From Christensenellaceae bacterium (GTDB lineage: Bacteria; Bacillota; Clostridia; Christensenellales; DTU072): DNA of 5,525 nt. Below the pieces are notes generated by a model. That model was not told the origin of the DNA and ran no database searches. It saw only the letters and a program-made list of their open reading frames with translations. How positions within the stretch are numbered: the stretch's first letter is position 1; every line of letters begins with the position of its first letter. Where the stretch lies: assembly GCA_031260775.1 (NCBI GenBank), contig JAISKW010000128.1, forward strand, positions 1 through 5,525, written 5' to 3'. A program made the position numbers and the translations under genes. Of the stretch, positions 1-5,525 are shown piece by piece.

Positions 1-2113
1 CGTTGGAGGGGCAGATAGCGTTCGAGAGGAAGCTTCCTCTTTGGCGACCGTCGGGGGAGGCGCACAATACGTAGCCGTCGGCTACCCAGTAGTTCCAGGA
101 AAGCATTCCGCCGCGGTATTGGTGACCGGTGTTGGTGTAATATTTGGTTACCTCAAGTGCCCAGAAATTCATAAATTCTTGAGCGAGAGCATCGGCAACG
201 GTGTCGTCGCGTCCGTATTTAGGGGCTTTGTTTTTGGCTTTCGCGCGCAAGACCTCGTAGCCGACCCAGTTGGCTTTAAGCGCGGAGATTAGTTCCGCCA
301 TGGTGCAATCCTTGTTGTCGTAAACGAGGTATTTTATCGCCAAAAGCGAGTCGACCGTCGTTGCGAAGGTAACACCCTCGATTGTTACAAAGCTGATTTC
401 CGCGCCTCCTTGCGTTACGTCCTTGCCCTTGTCCGCGCAGCCTTTGACTAAGCACGAAAGGTATGGGGTCGGGAGGAAACGGCGGCGGACGTCATCGCCT
501 CTGTTGTATTGTTTTACGATTTTCTCAATGCAGAACTTAACCTGCGTTTTGAATGCCGCATAGAATTGTTCGAACGTTGTAAACGCGTTAGGGTCGCCGG
601 TTTTGATGCCCTCGAACGGCTTGTAGGTTTTGCCCCAAAGCGCGTCTTTGTAGCCGACAAGGTCGGTGCCGTTGCCTAAGGTTAACTCCATTGCCTTTAA
701 GAGGTTGAGGTTAACGTCAACGGTGTGCGAACGGTCGTTGCCGACCATTGTGTTTTCAAGGCAGCCTACCGACGCATAGTCGTAAACGTTGTCCTTGTTG
801 ATGAGTTTCTTAAGGTCGGCAAACTTGTTGTTGAAGTTGCCCTCGAACATCATACCCGCCATAGACCTCTCGTCAAAGTTAAGCAAGAACGGCGCGCCTT
901 GGCTGCCCGCTATCATTTCGCAAGCGACGTCCAAAAGTTTTTCGGGCGAGTTGCGGTGAATACGGAGGTTCGGTTTAGGCTCAAGCATCGGCGAAATTTC
1001 GTCGATAACCTCAAGGAAGAAGTAGGTTAAGTCGTTGGTCAAGTCCTTGCCTTCCGCGCCTAAGCCGGAGAGCATTAAAAGCTGTCCGTAGCCTGCCGTG
1101 ATGCCTTGGTCCATACCCACGCGAATCATTGCGTCGTAAGCGGTGTTGCAGTGAATCCAGAAGCACTTCAAAATGTCTTTCAAGAACTCGCGGCTCTCGC
1201 CCTTTGCAATCGATGCTTCGTAATAAGGGAGCAAGTATTGGTCGATTCTGCCGAACGAAAGTCCGGGACCGGGATAGTTTTCGTCGGTCATAACGAGCAT
1301 GTGGGTCAGCCACAGCGTTTGAATTGCCTGCCAAAAATCGGTGGGGGCTTCCCACGGAACGATTTTTAGGTTTTCCGCCATTTTGAGTAACTCGGCTTTG
1401 CGGACGGCATCGGTCTCCTTGGCGGCTTGTTTTGCGGCTAAATCGGCATATTTTTCGGCAAGATTTTTGGGCATTTCGCTTGCAACAATCATTGCGCGGA
1501 GTTGTCCGCCCTTCGCGCCTTTTTTGTCGGCGTCGGAGAGAGCGGCATATTTAGCTTTTAAGTCGGCGTTAATAAACTTCCAACCCTTTGTTACGGCATA
1601 TTCGTAGTTCGGTAATAAGTGACCGTTTGTAGGGCCGCAGTTGCCGAAGCCTCTGTCGTGGAATTCGATAGTATCTTTGCGGAGTCCGGTTTTTTTGTCG
1701 GTGATTAATTTATCTTTTTCGGCTTGTTCTTCCTTTGAAAGACAGTGGCTTGCGATGATGTTGAAGTTCGCGCCGGCGACAAGCTCTCCCGGGAGAATGT
1801 CTTGCGGTACTTGGTTTACGATGATTTCGTTGATAATCCACGCGCGGCGTTCGGCGATTGAGCGCGAGAACAAGTCTTTAGGCGGTTCGACCTTGCGCGC
1901 GCCTTGGATAAGCCCCCTGCCGAAGGTTTCGAAGAACGAGTAGGTTTCGGGAACAACATAAAACGTCATTTCGTTGTAGTTGTAGTCCCACGGTGTGCCG
2001 ATAGTGAACGGCTTCCACTCGTTGTTCCATTTGCGGTCAATGCCGCTGAAGTAGTAATCGCGCAAAAATTTAATTCTCGGTGATAAGTTTTTCGGTTCTT
2101 TAATATTCCCCAT
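1..2113 (-). CDS. Glycyl radical enzyme (pyruvate formate-lyase superfamily), C-terminus missing at window edge
   Basis: The frame was read codon by codon from the ATG at 2111-2113 to the left edge and has no stop: 704 residues, with the 3' end outside the window. Family signatures are SFGRIDQYLLPYY (about residues 286-298), the thiyl-radical cysteine in VGCLEN (Cys451, with Glu453 as candidate acid/base), a TTVDSLLAIKYLVYD stretch (585-599) and SPDGRQRG (686-693). Relatives have about 760-900 residues with the radical glycine some 320-390 residues after the cysteine, so roughly 100-200 residues are missing, including the RVxGY-type glycine loop. In the family, a radical SAM activase makes the glycyl radical, which passes to the cysteine and then to the substrate, in the anaerobic cytoplasm. 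GNCGPTNGHLLP (157-168) and ENTMVGNDRS (453-462) recall, from memory, X-succinate synthases and arylacetate decarboxylases rather than the GCVEP dehydratases and lyases. Substrate not assigned. The ATG is the only ATG or GTG start back to the upstream in-frame stop at 2174-2176. GRE membership is firm; the subgroup is tentative. Confidence 0.93.
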   Translation of the reverse strand, partial: MGNIKEPKNLSPRIKFLRDYYFSGIDRKWNNEWKPFTIGTPWDYNYNEMTFYVVPETYSFFETFGRGLIQGARKVEPPKDLFSRSIAERRAWIINEIIVNQVPQDILPGELVAGANFNIIASHCLSKEEQAEKDKLITDKKTGLRKDTIEFHDRGFGNCGPTNGHLLPNYEYAVTKGWKFINADLKAKYAALSDADKKGAKGGQLRAMIVASEMPKNLAEKYADLAAKQAAKETDAVRKAELLKMAENLKIVPWEAPTDFWQAIQTLWLTHMLVMTDENYPGPGLSFGRIDQYLLPYYEASIAKGESREFLKDILKCFWIHCNTAYDAMIRVGMDQGITAGYGQLLMLSGLGAEGKDLTNDLTYFFLEVIDEISPMLEPKPNLRIHRNSPEKLLDVACEMIAGSQGAPFLLNFDERSMAGMMFEGNFNNKFADLKKLINKDNVYDYASVGCLENTMVGNDRSHTVDVNLNLLKAMELTLGNGTDLVGYKDALWGKTYKPFEGIKTGDPNAFTTFEQFYAAFKTQVKFCIEKIVKQYNRGDDVRRRFLPTPYLSCLVKGCADKGKDVTQGGAEISFVTIEGVTFATTVDSLLAIKYLVYDNKDCTMAELISALKANWVGYEVLRAKAKNKAPKYGRDDTVADALAQEFMNFWALEVTKYYTNTGHQYRGGMLSWNYWVADGYVLCASPDGRQRGSFLSNAICPSN

Positions 2114-2124
2114 GTTGATTTTGA

Positions 2125-2155
2125 CTTTCGCGGTCGCAAAAAAACAACCGCAAAG
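2125..2155 (-). promoter_or_regulatory. 5' leader hairpin just before the glycyl radical enzyme start
   Basis: On the minus strand CTTTGCGGT (2147-2155) pairs with ACCGCGAAAG (2125-2134) as nine base pairs with one bulged G. The loop is 12 bases and contains seven T in a row. The hairpin ends 11 bases before the ATG, and the bases between are A-rich with no Shine-Dalgarno sequence. If transcription starts from the candidate promoter at 2168-2196, this hairpin makes up most of a leader of about 45-50 bases. It could protect the 5' end of the mRNA or modulate ribosome access. It is not a terminator, because no T-run follows the stem. The pairing is seen directly; the role is inferred. Confidence 0.45.
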
Positions 2156-2167
2156 GTATCTGTTAAT

Positions 2168-2196
2168 ATTATATTATTAAACCCGTTCCCGAACAA
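2168..2196 (-). promoter_or_regulatory. Candidate sigma70-type promoter for the glycyl radical enzyme
   Basis: On the minus strand TTGTTC (2191-2196) is followed after exactly 17 bases by a perfect TATAAT (2168-2173), inside an AT-rich stretch. The -35 matches the consensus TTGACA at only three of six positions. The start of transcription would fall near 2160-2162, giving a leader of about 45-50 bases before the ATG. An alternative reading is a Bacteroidota-type promoter: TACCTTTG (2151-2158) lies 19 bases downstream of a TTTA, close to the TTTG/TAnnTTTG pattern of that phylum. Both support a transcription start for the GRE separate from the upstream gene. Confidence 0.45.
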
Positions 2197-2228
2197 CCCC
2201 GTGCTTCTCCGGAATCCGAAGGGTTTTT
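2195..2228 (+). terminator. Weak imperfect hairpin between the CrtO-like gene and the glycyl radical enzyme
   Basis: AACCC (2195-2199) can pair with GGGTT (2221-2225), with inner pairs TTC/GAA and GG/CC around an AAT loop and two bulges on the left arm. The only T-run (2224-2228) follows the stem on the plus strand, where no gene is being transcribed. On the minus strand, where it would end the CrtO-like transcript, the stem is followed only by a mixed TTGTT. It also overlaps the candidate -35 of the next gene. The structure may be chance or a poor terminator. Confidence 0.15.
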
Positions 2229-2260
2229 AAGTAATCGCTGATTAATTAACACCCGTAATA

Positions 2261-2830
2261 TCAATTATCCGTTATTCGCACCGTTTTTGCTTGCTCGCGC
2301 TTCTTTATTATTTCACGCAACTTTATGTATCTCGGGCGGTTATATCTTTGTATCATCAGCGGGCATATCTCAACGATTGCCGCAACGGTTGCGGTGACGG
2401 CAAAGACGGCGATATCCCAACCGTATACCTGCGTCCAAAAACACAGTAATATGGATAAAAAGCCGAGCGGCGCGCCTAACGCGTGGACTAACTCCGCGCT
2501 CATCGTAATCTGCACAATCGTATCAATAGGTTTCCGAAGGTTGCCATTAACTTGAAACGTGTTTCTGTCGCCGTATACGGGATACTTATCCTTCCACGCC
2601 TTTACCCTTAAAAGCTTATAAAGCTTCGCTTCAAACTTTTTTTCTCTAAAATACAGTCCGTTTTCGTTCAACCAGCCCCGTTTTTGCACTAACGGCACGG
2701 TAAGCGATATCAGAATTCGGTAAATGCAATGATAAGCCATCGTGACAAACGTCACCATAAGAGAGAAAATGACCGCGTTTTTATAGACGGTATAATACAA
2801 AACCGTAAAAACCGCCGCTAAAGACAGCAC
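2261..2830 (-). CDS. Small membrane protein resembling the CrtO-like (glycosyl-diaponeurosporenoate acyltransferase) family
   Basis: This frame encodes 189 residues ending in TGA. About four hydrophobic segments are visible (near 2-17, 19-46, 114-133 and 137-160), with a charged middle region. That region holds YFREKKFEAKLYKLLRVKAW (60-79) followed by KDKYP. Further on come AELVH (112-116) and QRYNRPR (161-167). This order (charged FExxLYxxLxVxxWKxxxP, then an AELxH before a hydrophobic pair, then QRYNRPR) is what I remember of the family named after staphylococcal CrtO, which attaches a fatty acid to a glycosylated carotenoid. Most relatives lie outside carotenoid clusters and have unknown substrates; no carotenoid gene is visible here, so a carotenoid role should not be assumed. 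The start is uncertain. GTG at 2830 keeps the first hydrophobic segment, as in relatives. ATG at 2758 would remove it. Neither has a good Shine-Dalgarno sequence. The frame is closed upstream by a stop at 2882-2884. Mg-ATPase gene ends 125 bases upstream. Confidence 0.75.
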   Translation of the reverse strand: MLSLAAVFTVLYYTVYKNAVIFSLMVTFVTMAYHCIYRILISLTVPLVQKRGWLNENGLYFREKKFEAKLYKLLRVKAWKDKYPVYGDRNTFQVNGNLRKPIDTIVQITMSAELVHALGAPLGFLSILLCFWTQVYGWDIAVFAVTATVAAIVEICPLMIQRYNRPRYIKLREIIKKREQAKTVRITDN

Positions 2831-2955
2831 GGCTGCGCTTTCAGCGTGTCCGGAAGGGCGTCTTGCGCCGCCCGGAACGACTTATAAACGTGAATTTCAC
2901 CGTCAAAACCCTTATTATTTAAGCCTTTTTATTACGCTGATTGTCCATACCCTTA
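2831..2955 (-). other. Intergenic gap between the Mg2+ pump and the CrtO-like gene
   Basis: This 125-base gap holds no convincing gene. Two small structures are visible. The first is an 11-base palindrome GTGAAATTCAC (2890-2900), directly downstream on the minus strand of TTGACG, which resembles a -35 box; the nearest TATAAG is only 14 bases further, too close for a standard promoter. The second is a GC-rich five-pair stem GGGCG/CGCCC (2856-2860 with 2869-2873) without a following T-run. No clear terminator follows the pump gene, so read-through into the CrtO-like gene is possible. Confidence 0.3.
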
Positions 2956-5525
2956 CTACAGCCACCCGCCGAACTTCTTTACGTACAGTTTTTTGATAAG
3001 CTGCGCGGAGATGATATATAAAACAAGCAAAACCACAAGGTACGGTACGAAAAGCACGGGGAGCGGCGTTAAATCTATACCGATACTGACCTTTGTAAAG
3101 CCGATAACGACGGCGACTACGGCGATTATCAGCGTAGACAACAGCAACGCGCGCGAGGGTTTACTTTTAATAAACGGCAGCTTCGACGTGCGTATCATAT
3201 GGATAACCAATACTTGCGACACCGTGCCGAACACGAACCAACCGCATTGGAACAACGCCGCCGCCCCGGGCGAGTTCATCTCCAACCCGGATTTGGGCAG
3301 TATTGCAAACCACAACACGATAAAACACAATATATCAAAAATTGAGCTTATCGGCCCTAACACCCACATAAACGATTTAATCGAACGCGTTTCCCACTTC
3401 CGCGGCTTTTGGAGGTACTCCTTGTCCACGCTGTCGAACGGTATTCCCATTTGCGAAAAATCGCTTAAAAGGTTTTGCACCAAAATATGCACGGGGAGCA
3501 TCGGCAAAAACGGCAAAAAGATGCTCGCAACTACAACCGAAATCATATTGCCGAAGTTTCCGCTTGCCGCCATTTTGATGTATTTTACTATGTTGCCGAA
3601 AGTCTTGCGCCCCTCGACTACACCCTCGATAAGTACGTTTAAGTCCTTTTTAAGGAGGATTATATCCGCTGTTTCCTTGGCAATATCCACCGCGTTATCA
3701 ACCGAAATTCCGACGTCGGCGGCGTGTAAGGGCGGCGCGTCGTTAATTCCGTCACCCATATACCCGACGGTATGCCCGTTCGCTTGGAATGCCTTTACTA
3801 CCCGTTCTTTTTGGTTCGGCGATAATTTTGCAAACAAATCACACGTCTTTACCGCCTCGCGCAGTTCCTCGTCGGAGAGATTTTCAACATTGTTTCCGTT
3901 CTGAACAATGCTTGTGGCAATGCCTACTTTTTCGCATACCCTCACCGCCACGCCCTCGCTGTCGCCCGTTAAAACAACGCTGCGGATTCCGCGCTGCCGT
4001 AAACCCTCAATTGCGGTTTTGGCACTCTCTTTAGGGGGGTCAAGGAACCCTACAAAGCCGATTAGAACCATTTCGGCTTCGTCCTTTACTCCGAAAATAT
4101 CGGCGGCGGGCACTTCGTTTTTCTGCGCAACCGCGATAACACGCAGCCCCTCGGTGTTGTGCTTTTCGTAAGTTTTGCGCGTGGCGGCGCGCATTTCGTC
4201 GCCAAAAGGCAGTATCTTGCCTTCAATTTCAACATAAGTGCAAATCGATAAAATCTCGTCAACCGCGCCTTTTGTAATCAATTGGCGTTTCCCCGTGCCG
4301 TCGGATAAAACGACGCTCATTCTGCGGCGGACAAAGTCAAACGGAATTTCGTCCACCCTCGTAAACCGTTTCAGGCTGTCCCTTAAACCGTTAACCTCCG
4401 CGCGGTTTATGATTGCCATATCCATAAGGTTCTTTAGCCCCGTTTGGAAAAAACTGTTGCGGTAGGCATGGGCAAGCACCCTCTCGTCGTCCTCGCCTAA
4501 GGGACTGAGGTATTTTTCAAGAATAATTTTGTCGTCGGTAAGCGTGCCGGTTTTGTCGGTACATAAGATGTCCATTTCGCCGAAGGTTTGAATCGCGCCT
4601 AAGGTTTTAACTATAACCTTATGCTTAGACATTGCGACCGCGCCTTTAGCAAGCGTTGTAGCCATTACTACGGGGAGCATTTCGGGGGTTAAGCCGACGG
4701 CGACCGACACGGCGAACAGAAGCGCGGATGCCCAGTCTTTTTTTGTGAAGCCGTTGATTAACAGCACGACCGGCACCATAATGACCATTAGACGGATAAG
4801 CAAAGAACTGACCGACCCGACTCCCCTTTCGAAGCTGTTTTTCGCCCTGTCGCCCGACAAGGACTTCGCCATTGACCCGAAATAGGTATCGTTGCCGACG
4901 GCGATAACGACGGCGGTCGCGCTGCCGCTAATGATATTCGCGCCCATAAAGCCGATATTCGGAAGCCCGGTAACCGACTCGCCGCCGCGTATCATTGCCT
5001 CGCCGAACTTTTCAACGGGCGCGGATTCACCCGTAAGCGCGGCTTGGGCGACGAAGGTGTCTTTTGTCGTTAAAAATCGAATATCCGCGGGGAGCATATC
5101 GCCCGCCGAAAGTTTTACAATATCGCCGACGGTTATTTCGGACATCGAAATTTCGACAAACGCGCCGTCACGGAGTACCGTGGCGGTATTGGAAATCATT
5201 TTTTTGAGTTTTTCCGCCGCGGCGTTCGAGCGTTGACTTTGCACAAACGCTACTCCGCTTGAAAGTACGACAAGCGAAAAGATGATAATAACCGTCACAT
5301 AGTCGGGCTTGGACGAAAAAATTACGTCCATAAACAGCGAAACTATTGCGATTATGATTAAAACGATATTGAACGGGTTTACAACCGCGCTCCAAAGTCT
5401 ATGGAAAACGGTGTTGCGGTTGCCTGCGGTAATCACATTTGCGCCGTGTTCTTCGGTATGCGCCTCGGCTTGCTCTTGAGTTAAGCCCTCGGGAGAGGAA
5501 TCCGTCCGCGAAAATATGTCACTCT
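2956..5525 (-). CDS. mgtA: Magnesium-importing P-type ATPase (MgtA/MgtB class, P-IIIB), N-terminus missing at window edge
   Basis: The pump uses ATP to move Mg2+ into the cytoplasm across the inner membrane. The frame is open to the right edge and gives 855 visible residues ending in TAG at 2956-2958; relatives have about 900, so some tens of N-terminal residues are missing. A GTG at 5434-5436 is not the real start: the 29 residues before it (with GLTQEQAEAHTEEHG) continue the usual N-terminal domain. In order are seen two membrane segments, the actuator motif TGES (5023-5034), the TM4 ion-site motif VGLTPEMLP (PEMLP at 4672-4686), the phosphorylation motif DKTGTLT (4537-4557, Asp about visible residue 323), TGDS, GDGIND (3739-3756) and a block of C-terminal membrane segments. 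QTGLKNLMD after the phosphorylation site and SQMGIPFDSVDKEYLQKP near the C-terminus mark the Mg2+ class over Ca2+ or heavy-metal pumps. All catalytic residues look intact. Its promoter and any Mg2+-sensing leader are outside the window. Confidence 0.96.
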   Translation of the reverse strand, partial: SDIFSRTDSSPEGLTQEQAEAHTEEHGANVITAGNRNTVFHRLWSAVVNPFNIVLIIIAIVSLFMDVIFSSKPDYVTVIIIFSLVVLSSGVAFVQSQRSNAAAEKLKKMISNTATVLRDGAFVEISMSEITVGDIVKLSAGDMLPADIRFLTTKDTFVAQAALTGESAPVEKFGEAMIRGGESVTGLPNIGFMGANIISGSATAVVIAVGNDTYFGSMAKSLSGDRAKNSFERGVGSVSSLLIRLMVIMVPVVLLINGFTKKDWASALLFAVSVAVGLTPEMLPVVMATTLAKGAVAMSKHKVIVKTLGAIQTFGEMDILCTDKTGTLTDDKIILEKYLSPLGEDDERVLAHAYRNSFFQTGLKNLMDMAIINRAEVNGLRDSLKRFTRVDEIPFDFVRRRMSVVLSDGTGKRQLITKGAVDEILSICTYVEIEGKILPFGDEMRAATRKTYEKHNTEGLRVIAVAQKNEVPAADIFGVKDEAEMVLIGFVGFLDPPKESAKTAIEGLRQRGIRSVVLTGDSEGVAVRVCEKVGIATSIVQNGNNVENLSDEELREAVKTCDLFAKLSPNQKERVVKAFQANGHTVGYMGDGINDAPPLHAADVGISVDNAVDIAKETADIILLKKDLNVLIEGVVEGRKTFGNIVKYIKMAASGNFGNMISVVVASIFLPFLPMLPVHILVQNLLSDFSQMGIPFDSVDKEYLQKPRKWETRSIKSFMWVLGPISSIFDILCFIVLWFAILPKSGLEMNSPGAAALFQCGWFVFGTVSQVLVIHMIRTSKLPFIKSKPSRALLLSTLIIAVVAVVIGFTKVSIGIDLTPLPVLFVPYLVVLLVLYIISAQLIKKLYVKKFGGWL

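Noticed and set aside
1011..1355. A 114-codon minus-strand frame inside the GRE region.
   Set aside because: It is in a different frame from the glycyl radical enzyme (offset by two), and is Arg-rich and low in meaning. The overlapping GRE frame carries the family motifs throughout.
1369..1560. A Lys/Ala-rich, possibly helical insert in the GRE (about residues 186-248).
   Set aside because: Charged helical segments before the PWEAPxxFWQAIQ motif are usual in this superfamily, so it is not treated as a novel insertion.
1966..2196. A minus-strand frame starting upstream of the GRE, considered as a small leader gene.
   Set aside because: It begins at the candidate -35 position, overlaps the first 50 codons of the GRE in another frame, has no ribosome site and resembles nothing known.
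2856..2873. GC-rich stem GGGCG/CGCCC as a terminator of the Mg2+ pump transcript.
   Set aside because: Only five pairs with an eight-base loop, and no T-run follows on the minus strand.
2993..3904. A 303-codon open frame on the plus strand opposite the Mg2+ pump gene.
   Set aside because: It lies entirely antisense to the strongly supported ATPase, its product shows no recognisable motif, and its length is explained by the codon use of the opposite strand.
5168..5436. The possibility that the P-type ATPase begins at the GTG at 5434-5436.
   Set aside because: The same frame stays open to the right edge and encodes GLTQEQAEAHTEEHGAN, which matches the usual N-terminal domain of the family; the true start is outside the window.

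Overview
All three genes in this window lie on the minus strand, so transcription runs from high to low coordinates. In that order they are: (1) a P-type ATPase of the MgtA/MgtB magnesium-import class, whose N-terminus runs off the right edge (2956-5525); (2) a small membrane protein of about 189 residues that resembles the CrtO-like acyltransferase family (2261-2830); and (3) a large glycyl radical enzyme (GRE) of the pyruvate formate-lyase superfamily, which starts at 2113 and runs off the left edge before its glycyl-radical domain (1-2113). No RNA genes, CRISPR arrays, insertion sequences or long repeats were seen.

The GRE is the main item of interest. Its frame was translated codon by codon and is open for 704 residues. 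It carries the catalytic cysteine in a G-C-L-E motif (Cys451, Glu453), followed by an E-N-T-x-x-G-N-D-R-S stretch. This differs from the G-C-V-E-P form remembered for choline lyase, glycerol dehydratase and isethionate lyase. From memory it looks closest to the X-succinate synthase/arylacetate decarboxylase side of the superfamily, but the substrate cannot be named from this fragment. The activating radical SAM enzyme and any small subunit would have to lie off the left edge or elsewhere; none is present upstream.

The GRE appears to have its own promoter in the 147-base gap (2114-2260). A perfect TATAAT sits 17 bases from a weak -35, and a strong hairpin ends 11 bases before the ATG. No Shine-Dalgarno sequence is visible. 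A Bacteroidota-like TAnnTTTG element lies in the same stretch, so the promoter type is ambiguous.

The organism is most likely an anaerobic bacterium, because GREs are destroyed by oxygen once activated. The magnesium pump and the CrtO-like protein look familiar from Bacillota (Clostridia-like) genomes. The missing ribosome binding sites and the TAnnTTTG element would also fit Bacteroidota. The phylum is left open. The three genes have no obvious shared pathway: the pump handles Mg2+ import, the CrtO-like protein probably acts in membrane or lipid chemistry, and the GRE performs anaerobic radical catabolism. They look like neighbours rather than one functional operon.
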